Assembly: GCF_029893585.1 (NCBI RefSeq)
Contig: NZ_JARXYX010000002.1
Coordinates: 186,001-250,000, forward strand
DNA: 64,000 bases
Source: Streptomyces sp. LBL
GTDB lineage: Bacteria; Actinomycetota; Actinomycetes; Streptomycetales; Streptomycetaceae
Reading direction: 5' to 3'
Under the pieces are notes generated by a model. The model did not search any database. It worked only from the letters and a program-made list of their open reading frames with translations, and was not told the DNA's origin. The translations under genes and the position numbers were made by a program. Positions 49,335 through 57,475 of this stretch are shown here, piece after piece. Within the stretch, counting starts at the first letter, position 1; every line of letters begins with the position of its first letter.

Positions 49335-50690
49335 ATGTCGTCGCATCCGGTCGCCGAGACCGTCGCCTCGTTGATGCCCCGGGCGAGGGCGGAGCTCACC
49401 GAGCTGGTGGCCTTCAAGTCGGTGGCGGACTTCGACCAGTTCCCGAGGAGCGAGAGCGAGGGCGCCGCCCGATGGGTCGCGGACGCACTCACCGCGGAGG
49501 GCTTCCAGGACGTGGCCCTGCTCGACACCCCCGACGGCACCCAGTCCGTGTACGGCCACCTGCCTGGACCCGAGGGTGCGAAAACGGTCCTGCTGTACGC
49601 CCACTACGACGTGCAGCCGCCGCTGGACGAGGCCGCCTGGACCACTCCGCCCTTCGAGCTGACCGAGCGCGACGGCCGCTGGTACGGGCGCGGGGCCGCC
49701 GACTGCAAAGGCGGCGTGCTCATGCATCTGCTGGCGTTGCGCGCGCTGAAGGCCAACGGTGGTGTCCCGGTCCACGTCAAGGTCATCGCCGAGGGCTCGG
49801 AGGAACAGGGCACCGGCGGTCTGGAGCGGTACGCCGAGGAACACCCCGACCTGCTCGCGGCCGACACGATCGTCATCGGCGACGCGGGCAACTTCCGGGT
49901 CGGCCTGCCGACGGTCACCTCCACGCTGCGCGGCATGACCCTCGTCCGCGTGGAGATCGACACCCTGGAGGGCAATCTGCACTCGGGCCAGTTCGGCGGG
50001 GCCGCACCCGACGCGCTGGCCGCGCTGATCCGCGTACTGGACTCGCTGCGCGCACAGGACGGTTCGACGACGGTCGACGGGCTCACCCCGAAGACGCGGT
50101 GGGAGGGGCTGCGATACGACGAGGAGCACTTCCGCCACGACGCCAGGGTGCTCGACGGTGTCGAGCTGATCGGCTCCGGCACGGTCGCCGACCGGATCTG
50201 GGCCCGGCCCGCCGTCACGGTCCTCGGCATCGACTGCCCGCCGGTCGTCGGCGCCACCCCGTCCGTACAGGCGGGCGCCCGCGCGCTGGTCAGCCTGCGG
50301 GTGCCGCCGGGCGTGGACGCGGGGGAGGCGACCAAGCTGCTCCAGGCCCATCTGGAGGCGCACACGCCGTGGGGCGCGCGGGTGCGCACCGAGCAGGTCG
50401 GGCAGGGCCAGGCGTTCAGCGCGGACACGACCAGTCCGGCGTACGCGGCCATGGCCGAGGCGATGGCGGTCGCCTACCCCGGTCAGCAGATGCAGTACGC
50501 CGGTCAGGGCGGCTCCATCCCGCTGTGCAACACCCTCGCCACCCTGTACCCGCGCGCGGAGATCCTGCTCATCGGTCTGAGCGAGCCGGAGGCCCGGATC
50601 CACGCGGTGGACGAGAGCGTGTCCCCCGAGGAACTGGAGCGCCTGTCGGTGGCGGAGGCGCTGTTCCTGCGCACCTACGCGGCGAGCTGA
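49335..50690 (+). CDS. M20 family metallopeptidase (dipeptidase)
   Basis: A 451-residue zinc aminoacyl peptidase. The first metal ligand is in LLYAHYDVQPPLDEAAW, the bridging Asp in RGAADCKGGVLMHLLAL, the catalytic Glu pair in VIAEGSEEQGTGGL, and a further ligand in VIGDAGNF and near EARIHAVDESV. It hydrolyses dipeptides or related amides. ATG 49335 follows AAGGAG. A strong hairpin follows downstream. Confidence 0.93.
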   Translation: MSSHPVAETVASLMPRARAELTELVAFKSVADFDQFPRSESEGAARWVADALTAEGFQDVALLDTPDGTQSVYGHLPGPEGAKTVLLYAHYDVQPPLDEAAWTTPPFELTERDGRWYGRGAADCKGGVLMHLLALRALKANGGVPVHVKVIAEGSEEQGTGGLERYAEEHPDLLAADTIVIGDAGNFRVGLPTVTSTLRGMTLVRVEIDTLEGNLHSGQFGGAAPDALAALIRVLDSLRAQDGSTTVDGLTPKTRWEGLRYDEEHFRHDARVLDGVELIGSGTVADRIWARPAVTVLGIDCPPVVGATPSVQAGARALVSLRVPPGVDAGEATKLLQAHLEAHTPWGARVRTEQVGQGQAFSADTTSPAYAAMAEAMAVAYPGQQMQYAGQGGSIPLCNTLATLYPRAEILLIGLSEPEARIHAVDESVSPEELERLSVAEALFLRTYAAS

Positions 50691-50825
50691 CCGCTACGCC
50701 CGACTCGCCGTACCGGTGGGCGACTTCGACCGGCGTCTCGCGCAGGAGCGCCGGCCGCCGTATCCGCGCGATCAGCTGCTGAGCACGAGGTCCTCGTCGC
50801 GTGCCTCCTGGAGCAGGTGCGGACA

Positions 50826-50868
50826 AGCGAAGTCCCCTCCGGAACCCGGGGGCGGCGGGGACTTCGCT
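50826..50868. terminator. Bidirectional terminator hairpin
   Basis: AGCGAAGTCCCC at 50826-50837 pairs perfectly with 50857-50868 over 12 bases, with a 19-base loop that is itself GC-rich. It stands between the convergent M20 peptidase and kinase-NUDIX genes. Confidence 0.8.
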
Positions 50869-50874
50869 ACGGGT

Positions 50875-51915
50875 TCAGCCGACCGGGATCCCCGCTTCCA
50901 GATAGAGCGCCGCGCCGCGTTCCCGCGCTCGCAGCGCCCGGCGCAGCCGTTCGTAGCGCACCGGCGGGAGCAGGTCGGCGGCCTCCTCCTCGGTGGCGAA
51001 GCACCAGTCGCGCAGTTCGGAGCCCGGCAACCGGAGCCGCCCGGCCTCGGCGGAGTCGAGCCGGCCTCCGTCGAAGAGGAAGCGCAGACCGCCGTAACGA
51101 GGAGGCGCGGGCGGTTCCCAGTCGACGACGAGAAGGCGGGGTACGTCGTCGAGGCAGATGCCGGTCTCCTCGGCGACCTCACGCATCCCGGCCCGGGCCG
51201 GAGCCTCACCGGGCTCGACGACCCCGCCCGGGAACTCCCAGCCGGCCTTGTAGGTGGGGTCGACGAGCAGCACCCGGTCCTGCTCGTCGAAGAGGAGGAC
51301 ACCCGCGGCGAGCGTCTCGGCGGTCGGCTCGGGCGTCTGCACGATGTCGCAGACCGGCACAGTGCCCCCGCTGACGGCCTCGGCGACCCGCAAGGCGGTC
51401 TCGTACGGCGTGAGGGCGCCGGTGTCGATCGGGTACGCGTCCGCGGTGAGCCAGGAGGCGAGGGCGGATCGGTACGGCTCTATGTGGTCGTACGCCCGCT
51501 GCCGCACCCGCGTCTCCTCGTCGGGGAGGTCCGGCGGGACCTCCCGCCCGGCTATTCGCTCACGCAGGATCGTTTCGGCCGGGGCGAGGAGGACATGCCG
51601 GACAGCGATCCGGCGTGCGGCCAGGCCACCGAAGATCTCGTCCCGGTAGTCCTGGCGGAGCAGGGTCATCGGGACCACCAGGATTCCGCCCAGCTCGGCG
51701 AGCATCGCGGCGGCCGTGTCGATCACGAGTCGGCGCCAGATCGGCAGGTCCTGGAAGTCGCCCACCTCGGCGAGGCGTTTGGGCGGCAGCAGGTGCGTGA
51801 GCCCTGCGCCGATCACCTCGGGGTCGAAGAGCGCGCTGTTCGGGATCAGTTCGATCAGCTCCCGTGCGGTGGTGGTCTTCCCCGCACCGAACGCGCCGTT
51901 GATCCAGACGATCAC
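50875..51915 (-). CDS. P-loop kinase-like domain fused to a NUDIX hydrolase
   Basis: A 346-residue two-domain protein. Residues 1-190 are a nucleoside-kinase-like ATPase with the P-loop GAFGAGKTTTA (7-17). From about 205 a NUDIX domain follows; its box reads GVVEPGE then REVAEETGI, an exact fit to GX5EX7REUXEEXGU. NUDIX enzymes cleave nucleoside diphosphates linked to another group. The combination suggests nucleotide salvage or antibiotic-type phosphotransfer, but no substrate can be named. The GTG start at 51915 follows GAGGGGG. Confidence 0.88.
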   Translation of the reverse strand: MIVWINGAFGAGKTTTARELIELIPNSALFDPEVIGAGLTHLLPPKRLAEVGDFQDLPIWRRLVIDTAAAMLAELGGILVVPMTLLRQDYRDEIFGGLAARRIAVRHVLLAPAETILRERIAGREVPPDLPDEETRVRQRAYDHIEPYRSALASWLTADAYPIDTGALTPYETALRVAEAVSGGTVPVCDIVQTPEPTAETLAAGVLLFDEQDRVLLVDPTYKAGWEFPGGVVEPGEAPARAGMREVAEETGICLDDVPRLLVVDWEPPAPPRYGGLRFLFDGGRLDSAEAGRLRLPGSELRDWCFATEEEAADLLPPVRYERLRRALRARERGAALYLEAGIPVG

Positions 51916-51998
51916 GTTTCCCCCTCTTCTGGTGGCCCCCTGTGGCTTGCCCGCTCCACCCTGCCATGGAAACCAGCCGCAGTAGAGGGCGCACAGAC

Positions 51999-52040
51999 GG
52001 GCACCGGCGCCCCCTCCGGTCGGAGGGGGCGCCGGTGCCC
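51999..52040. terminator. Strong terminator hairpin
   Basis: A perfect 20-base inverted repeat (GGGCACCGGCGCCCCCTCCG at 51999-52018 and 52021-52040) with almost no loop, so a slightly shorter stem forms in RNA. It lies downstream of the small secreted-protein gene and probably insulates the kinase-NUDIX gene from it. Confidence 0.85.
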
Positions 52041-52061
52041 CGGTTGCGCGGTCGGGCCTCG

Positions 52062-52253
52062 TCAGCCGTTCTGCCCGAGGCCGTCCTCGCCGACGGCCGG
52101 GCTGTCGGCGGCGACGGTGTGGTCGAGGGTACTGAGGGTCTTGTCGACGTCGAGGCCACCCCGTTCCTCACCCAGGGCGTGGGACGGGGAGACGGCCGCG
52201 ACGACGAAGCCGGTGGCGAGGGAGGCGATGGCGAGCATGCTGCGCTTCTTCAT
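52062..52253 (-). CDS. Small secreted protein of unknown function
   Basis: Sixty-three residues. MKKRSMLAIASLATGFVVAAVSPSHA is a clear signal peptide with a probable cleavage after SHA, leaving an acidic mature peptide of about 37 residues (LGEERGGLDVDKTLSTLDHTV...). Similar short exported orphans are common in Streptomyces. It is followed by a strong terminator. No function is known. Confidence 0.7.
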   Translation of the reverse strand: MKKRSMLAIASLATGFVVAAVSPSHALGEERGGLDVDKTLSTLDHTVAADSPAVGEDGLGQNG

Positions 52254-52283
52254 GCCGGGTTCAACTGGCGAACGGCGCCGGAG

Positions 52284-53294
52284 TCACGCCCCGCGTCGGG
52301 GTGATCGGGACAGGGCCGGAAGCGGCCGACGAGCGGCTCGTCCGGCGGCGGCACGGTCGCCGCGCCGCCGCCGGACCAGGTCGACAGCGGCGTCCGGCCA
52401 CTCGGGGTGTTCGAAGTCGAAGCCCGCGTCGAGCAGGCGACCGGGGACGACGCGCCGGCTCTTCAGAAGGAGTTCGGTGTCGGAGCCCAGCACGACAGCG
52501 CCGAGTTCCGCCATCCAGCGGGTCGCCGGGAGGCCCGTCGGAACGCCCCAGGCGGAGCGCAGGGCGCGCATGAACGCGCGCTGCGGCAGGGGCGCGGGAG
52601 CGGCGAGGTTCACGGGGCCGGCGAGGTCGTCCCGGTCGACGAGGAACTGCACCGCGCGGACGAAGTCCCGGTCGTGGATCCAGGACACGTACTGGCCACC
52701 GCCCGCGACAGGGCCGCCGAGTCCGAGCCGCGCAAGCCAGGACAGAACGTCGAAGACACCTTCCCGGTCGGGGCTCATCACCATGGCGGAGCGCAGGGCG
52801 ACCTTGCGGGTGTGCGGTGTCTCGGCCTGCTCCTGGGCGCGCTCCCAGCGGGTGGCGATCTCGACGCTGTAGGCCCAGTAGTCCGGGACGCCGGGCTCGG
52901 TGCCGCCGAGCAGTCCCGTCTCCTCGTCGTTGGGCGCGTCGAACCGATGGGAGTAGACGGTGGCCGTACTCATCTGCAGCCAGACCCGTGGCGGGCGGGC
53001 GGCGGCCGCGATCGCCTCACCCACGACCCGGGTGGAACGCACCCGCGAGTCCATCATGGCCTTCAGGTTGACCTCGGTGTACCGGCAGCTGACGGTGCGC
53101 CCGGCCAGGTTGATCACGACGTCGCTGCCGTCGATCTCCGCGGTCCAGGGGCCCGGGGTCTCGCCGTCCCAGGCGACTTCGCCTTCGCGTCGCGGCCGTC
53201 TGGTCAGGACGACGACCTCGTGTCCCGCCGCGGTCAGCGCACGGTTCATGATCGCGCCCACCTGCCCGGTCCCCCCGGGTATCACGATTTTCAT
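52284..53294 (-). CDS. TIGR01777-like NAD(P)-dependent epimerase
   Basis: A 336-residue extended-SDR. KIVIPGGTGQVGAIMNRALTAAGHEVVVLTR binds the nucleotide; the middle has VVINLAGRTVSCRYTEVNLKAMMDSRV and YSVEIATRWERAQ, and the C-terminal DUF1731-like tail reads RVVPGRLLDAGFDFEHPEWPDAAVDL. Function in cells is poorly known; plant and bacterial relatives act in cell division or stress. ATG 53294 follows AAGGGGAG. A perfect TetR-like palindrome lies 38 bases upstream, but no TetR gene is adjacent. Confidence 0.9.
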   Translation of the reverse strand: MKIVIPGGTGQVGAIMNRALTAAGHEVVVLTRRPRREGEVAWDGETPGPWTAEIDGSDVVINLAGRTVSCRYTEVNLKAMMDSRVRSTRVVGEAIAAAARPPRVWLQMSTATVYSHRFDAPNDEETGLLGGTEPGVPDYWAYSVEIATRWERAQEQAETPHTRKVALRSAMVMSPDREGVFDVLSWLARLGLGGPVAGGGQYVSWIHDRDFVRAVQFLVDRDDLAGPVNLAAPAPLPQRAFMRALRSAWGVPTGLPATRWMAELGAVVLGSDTELLLKSRRVVPGRLLDAGFDFEHPEWPDAAVDLVRRRRGDRAAAGRAARRPLPALSRSPRRGA

Positions 53295-53332
53295 AGGCTC
53301 CCCTTCGGTTCGGGGCAAGCATAGCGCAGATA

Positions 53333-53348
53333 TTTGAACATGTTCAAA
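53333..53348. promoter_or_regulatory. Perfect 16-bp palindromic operator
   Basis: TTTGAACATGTTCAAA is fully symmetrical and A/T-rich in GC-rich surroundings, as expected of a TetR-family operator. It sits upstream of the TIGR01777 gene. In other actinomycetes a divergent regulator would be expected; here the divergent side has only a transposon remnant. Confidence 0.75.
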
Positions 53349-53540
53349 AGATAGGTCGTGGCATGCGGAAGACCCCGGCCGGTCCACGCGGGGCGGTTTC
53401 CAGGGATCGACCGGGGGTCCAGCCAAGGTGAGGCCAAAAGCCACAACGGCGGATGGGAGTGGCCTGTGTCCGTGGAGGCCATCACTCGTTCGGCGCAATG
53501 TCGTTGGCGTGGTGACGGCTAGATCGGCCGAGACCGGGCG

Positions 53541-53990
53541 GTGATGTTCGACCTCACCGGGCTGCTGAAGCTCAAGGCCACCAGCGAGGACCGGCGGGTA
53601 CTGGACGCACTCGCGCACGCCAAGCGGTACAAGACCTCCTGCAAGACGATCCCGGAGATCGGCGAGGACGGCCGGAGGGTCGACGTCTCCTTCGCCACGC
53701 AGAACTGGCAGAAGGCCATCCGGGACAGGAACCGGCCCGGATCGTTCGTCCGCAAGCACTTCGAGGCGATGGTGTTCTGCTGTCTCGCCGAGGATCTGCG
53801 GACCGGCGACGAGGGCTGGAAGATCGAGCCGGAGGACCTGGCGGAGATCTCCCCGTACCTGACGGAGCACATCATGCGGTTCGGCGAATACTCCACCCAC
53901 GAGCTCGGCATCGCGCCGGACGCGTATGAGGCTCACCTCGACGTCGACTTCACCCGGCTCGACGTCGAGGATGTGGCCGAGGCGGCCTGA
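53541..53990 (+). pseudogene. Internally deleted Tn3-family transposase remnant
   Basis: The 149 residues consist of two parts of a Tn3-type transposase joined together. The first, DALAHAKRYKTSC ... FATQNWQKAIRDRNRPGSFVRKHFEAMVFCCLAEDLRTGD, belongs to the N-terminal half. The second, WKIEPEDLAEISPYLTEHIMRFGEYSTHELG, is the extreme C-terminus. The several hundred catalytic residues between them, including the DDE region, are missing, so it cannot act. No terminal repeats of a Tn3 element are obvious nearby. Confidence 0.75.
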
Positions 53991-54167
53991 AGCGGGGGCC
54001 CTCGGCCGTTCGGCAGGATCCGCCCAGCCCTTCCACTGCGGCCCGCATGCTGTCCAACCCGCTGCTCTGCACCAGTAACCCCTCGGCCAGTTGGTCTCAG
54101 CGAAGAAATGACTGCGCAGGTCAGAGCCGAGCGAGGCGTCATCCTGGTGGTGTCGCACAATGAGCGG

Positions 54168-55535
54168 ATGACGTATACCGAGGATGCGGCCACCGCCCAC
54201 GCCTGGGCGGCCCTGGGGGGCCGGAGCCAACTGGTTCAGAGCGTGTCCTTCGAGGGGGCGGGCGCTGTCCTGCCGTCGCGTCTGCCGGTGAGGGAACTGG
54301 CGCGGGCCAGCGTCGGAGTGTCCTCGCTGGCGGCGGCGGAACTGCTGGCGCTGCGCAACCGTGTGCCGGTGCCCACAGTGCGGGTGAACGAGGCGGCGGT
54401 GGCCACCGCGTTCGTCAGTGAACGCCACCTGCGAATCGACGGCCGGGCCCCGACGTCTTTCGCCCCGCTGTCCCGGTTCTGGCCAGCGGCCGACGGCTGG
54501 GTTCGCACCCACGCCAACTACCCGCACCACCGAGCCCGGCTGCTCAGCGCCCTGGGTATCGCGGACACGGGAGGGGACCAGGCGCTGGTGGGTGTGCTCT
54601 CGAAGGAGTTGGCATCGCGTCCGGCCGTGGAGGTCCAGGAGACCACCTACGCGGCAGGCGGCCTGGCCGTGGCCGTGGCTTCCGCACCCACTGCGGCCGG
54701 GCCCGCCCTGGTCGAGACGCGGCACGTGGGTCGGAGCAGCCCTCGGCTGCTGGCGCCCGCATCCGTACCGGCCCAAGACGTGCGGGTCCTGGACCTGACC
54801 CGCGTCATCGCCGGCCCCGTCGCCACACGCACACTGGCACTGCTGGGCGCCGACGTGCTGCGCGTGGACGCCCCCCAGCTCCCCGAGGACGCAGATGCTC
54901 ACGCCGACACCGGCGTGGGCAAACGCTCCACGTTGCTGGACCTCAGCAGCCCTGGCGACCGGCACGCCTTCGAGGACCTTCTCAGCCAGGCGGATGTCGT
55001 GGTGACCGGCTACCGCCCCGGTGCCCTGGACCGGCACGGACTGACCCCCGACGTGCTCCTGGACCGGTACCCCGACCTCATCGTGGCCCAACTGTGCGCC
55101 TGGGACTGGTCCGGCCCCTGGGCCGAGCGTCGCGGCTTCGACAGCCTGGTCCAAGCCGGTACCGGTATCGCCGCGATCGAGGCCACGGCCGACGGCCGCC
55201 CCGGTGTACTGCCCGCACAGGCGCTGGACCACGGAACCGGGTACCTGCTCGCCGCCGCCGTCCTACGTGCACTGAGCGACCGCCAGGCCACCGGCGGTGG
55301 GCGTCATCTTCGCCTCTCCCTGGCAGGCACAGCGTCCTGGCTGCTGCACGACATCCGCCCCACCCCCGCACAGGGCGAAGCCGACACCTACGATTCCGGA
55401 TCCTGGCTCACCAAGACCGAATCGCCCTACGGACTGCTGCGTCATGCCCTGCCCCCGGTCCACTACAACGGCGCACCCGTGAACTGGGACCATGCACCGA
55501 CCCAGTGGGGCACCGATCTGCCGAACTGGGCCTAA
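54168..55535 (+). CDS. CaiB/BaiF-type CoA transferase family protein
   Basis: A 455-residue family III CoA-transferase-like protein. The first 200 residues (MTYTEDAATAHAWAALGG ... RTHANYPHHRARLLSALGI) resemble a degenerate CaiB N-terminal unit. The second part has VRVLDLTRVIAGPVATRTLALLGADVLRVDAPQLPE, GYRPGALDRHGLTPDVLLDRYPD and the probable nucleophile Asp in RGFDSLVQAGTGIA. It may be a duplicated or pseudodimeric transferase. The frame is open from 54108; ATG 54168 is family-like. It stands alone among mobile remnants. Confidence 0.82.
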   Translation: MTYTEDAATAHAWAALGGRSQLVQSVSFEGAGAVLPSRLPVRELARASVGVSSLAAAELLALRNRVPVPTVRVNEAAVATAFVSERHLRIDGRAPTSFAPLSRFWPAADGWVRTHANYPHHRARLLSALGIADTGGDQALVGVLSKELASRPAVEVQETTYAAGGLAVAVASAPTAAGPALVETRHVGRSSPRLLAPASVPAQDVRVLDLTRVIAGPVATRTLALLGADVLRVDAPQLPEDADAHADTGVGKRSTLLDLSSPGDRHAFEDLLSQADVVVTGYRPGALDRHGLTPDVLLDRYPDLIVAQLCAWDWSGPWAERRGFDSLVQAGTGIAAIEATADGRPGVLPAQALDHGTGYLLAAAVLRALSDRQATGGGRHLRLSLAGTASWLLHDIRPTPAQGEADTYDSGSWLTKTESPYGLLRHALPPVHYNGAPVNWDHAPTQWGTDLPNWA

Positions 55536-55539
55536 AAAC

Positions 55540-55680
55540 GCGACGGCCCTTGGGCCTTCAAATAACCCTCGTTTATTGACGATCATGAAACCGGTCCGCG
55601 CGGACCCCGGACCTTCAAAAACTCCTTCAAAAACCCCAGTGCTTCAACAACCTCGGATCACCGTTTCTTGAGAAGATCCG
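55540..55680. other. Intergenic stretch with two small inverted repeats
   Basis: GGCCCTTGGGCC at 55545-55556 may terminate the CoA transferase gene. GGTCCGCGCGGACC at 55593-55606 is a perfect 14-base palindrome. Two CCTTCAAAAAC-type repeats follow at 55611-55636. No gene is supported. Confidence 0.5.
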
Positions 55681-55683
55681 GGG

Positions 55684-55923
55684 GTGAACGCGACCCTGGA
55701 ACCTGTGACGTTCAGCGCTTCATGGCGTCGATTCTTCACCGCAGTCTGGCGCGGCCGACCTGGGATCACCTGCACTGATGTCGTAGCCCTCTACTCAGCT
55801 CTACGCAATCGGGGCGTCGCCGCCTCTCGCCCGTTGAGACGAATCCTGAACGGTGCCGACGCCGCGGCCGAGCCGGCCGCTTCTCCCGAACCGCAGTCAG
55901 TTGCCCGTGGTGAAGTCTTCTGA
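55684..55923 (+). CDS. Hypothetical small protein
   Basis: Seventy-nine residues beginning with a GTG after GGGGG: VTFSASWRRFFTAVWRGRPGITCTDVVALYSALRNRGVAASRPLRRILNG. No family is recognised and no signal or membrane segment is seen. It overlaps the end of the S1-domain pseudogene on the other strand by 27 bases. It may be a short orphan or chance reading frame. Confidence 0.35.
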   Translation: MNATLEPVTFSASWRRFFTAVWRGRPGITCTDVVALYSALRNRGVAASRPLRRILNGADAAAEPAASPEPQSVARGEVF

Positions 55924-56600
55924 TCGGTCTTGCTGCAGGCGGATGTAGCGGTGGTTCAGCAGGTCGAGCGCATCGGGAATGCCGCCGCCGAACTCGTCTC
56001 GAATCCTCTGCAGGGCTTGAATCCTGCGCCCCTCTCCTGGCCGACGCTGACGACGTCGGACGGGTGGTTGAACGGGACGCCAGGACAGCTCCGGAATATT
56101 GATCATCGCGGTGAAGCCGTTGATGTCCACGAAGGTGACGCCGAAGCTGGCGATGGTTTGCACCGTGCCGGTGACGACCTGGCCGCGCCGCTGCCGAAGA
56201 GGACGACGTCTACTGGCCGCCCCTCCGCGCAACAGGTGCGGATGTGGCACAGGACGGCCTCGTTCGCGGCGTAGTTCCCGACGAACTCGGCGAACTCCAC
56301 ACGGCCGGTGCCCTGAACGTAGGGGACGGGAGGCGGGCCGTCGAAGGTGGAGGCAGCAAGCGGCCCGAGCTTGCGCAGGAGCCGTTGTGCGATCCGCAAG
56401 CGGTCCCTGGCGCGGTTGGCCTCACCGATCTGGAGTTGCGTCATGGGGAGACTCAGGGTGCACGACCACTGCCAGCGGCGCTCCAGAACAAGGCCGATCT
56501 CCTCGGCGACAGCGTGGACCCGACGGTCGGACCAGTACAGGTACCGTCCGGTGTCGCCACCTTGTGTCACGAACCATGCTCCGCTCTCGCACACCTTCAC
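55897..56600 (-). pseudogene. Frameshifted gene ending in an S1 RNA-binding domain
   Basis: Frame one, from 56600, encodes VCESGAWFVTQGGDTGRYLYWSDRRVHAVAEEIGLVLERR and QIGEANRARDRLRIAQRLLRKLGPLAASTFD up to about 56190. The reading then must shift to continue as RGQVVTGTVQTIASFGVTFVDINGFTAMINIPELSW, a clear S1 domain start. A further shift near 56070 would restore FNHPSDVVSVGQE. Two frame changes imply a decayed gene, or a fusion of two remnants. Downstream of the S1 part the frame ends in unrelated sequence. Confidence 0.7.
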
Positions 56601-56683
56601 CTTCGGCCGACTGTAGGGGCTTCGCTGGGCAGTGTGGCGGTCTTAGCGAAGGTGGACCCAGCGGGCCGGCGTCGGTAGACGTG

Positions 56684-56718
56684 AGCAGGCCCCCGGGATA
56701 CCTTCCCGGGGGCCTGCT
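56684..56718 (-). terminator. Terminator hairpin of the surface-protein pseudogene
   Basis: AGCAGGCCCCCGGGA at 56684-56698 pairs with 56704-56718 over 15 bases with a five-base loop. It lies 17 bases after the stop codon of the leftward surface-protein remnant. Confidence 0.8.
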
Positions 56719-56735
56719 GGTGGGGTGATCTTCGA

Positions 56736-57176
56736 TTAGCTGGTCTCGCTGTTGTCGTCCGGCTCGGGCTCGGCCGACGTACGACGGCGGGCGACGATCA
56801 GGGTCACAGCGCCGACGACGACGAGGAGGCCGGCGCCTGCAGCGATCCACGGTGTGGCGTCGGCACCTGTGTGGGCGAGAGAGCTCGCCGGTGCCTTCGG
56901 CGTGGAGTCGCCAGCCGGGGCTGCGGTGGACGAGGAGTCAGCATTTGGTGTGCCGGTGCCCGGCGAGGAGGGCGTGGCCCCGCTGCTCGGCTTGCCCGGA
57001 GTAGACGGGCTGTGGGTGGGTTTGTCCGGGGGGGGCGGGCTTCGGGTCGGTCGCGACCTTGGCGTTGGTGACGGTCGCAGTCACCGGGGCACCGGGACCC
57101 GCGGTGAACGTCTTCATCGGCTTATAGAGGTCGTAGCCAGCGGGGGCCTTGTTGTGGCCAAGGTTGGCGGTTGACC
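56736..57176 (-). pseudogene. Remnant of a sortase-anchored surface protein (LAxTG), frameshifted at a G8 run
   Basis: The minus strand ends with ASSLAHTGADATPWIAAGAGLLVVVGAVTLIVARRRTSAEPEPDDNSETS: a LAxTG sortase signal, a membrane helix and a charged tail. Upstream is a Ser/Thr/Pro-rich wall spacer (DKPTHSPSTPGKPSSGATPSSPGTGTP) and, in another frame, NKAPAGYDLYKPMKTFTAG, which is SpaA/Cna-B like. The two frames meet at eight consecutive Gs (plus strand, 57028-57035). The 5' part is missing and joins IS630 sequence near 57176. The gene is broken at both points. Confidence 0.75.
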
Positions 57177-57439
57177 GTTGACCGCAGGGCCTTGAGCGTC
57201 ATCGCGAGCGATCTGCCGCCGACATGCCGCGCGAAACACCCGGACCGCACCGGAGGAATCTTCCGCCCGCTGGCCTGCCACTTCGCCCACCACTTCTCGA
57301 CCCCCTTCAGCGACACCCCGCAGACCGCCGCCACATCCTCACGGTCCCGCCCCGTCACCGACGCGGCCACCGCCCGCAACCGCAAGGCTTCCTGCACCGG
57401 CGGCGACTGATGCCGCGCGTCCCTCACCAGATTCCTCAC
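57177..57439 (-). pseudogene. IS630-type transposase N-terminal fragment
   Basis: About 75 residues reading SPPVQEALRLRAVAASVTGRDREDVAAVCGVSLKGVEKWWAKWQASGR match the N-terminal helix-turn-helix domain of IS630-family transposases. The DDE domain is absent and the frame runs into the surface-protein remnant. It marks a past insertion and deletion at the edge of the sugar-acid cluster. Confidence 0.75.
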
Positions 57440-57475
57440 ACACCGCCAACGCCCCGGAACCCAAACTGTTTTGGA

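Noticed and set aside
52284-55232. A 982-codon minus-strand frame
   Set aside because: Only the part up to 53294 reads as the TIGR01777 protein; upstream is antisense of the CoA transferase.
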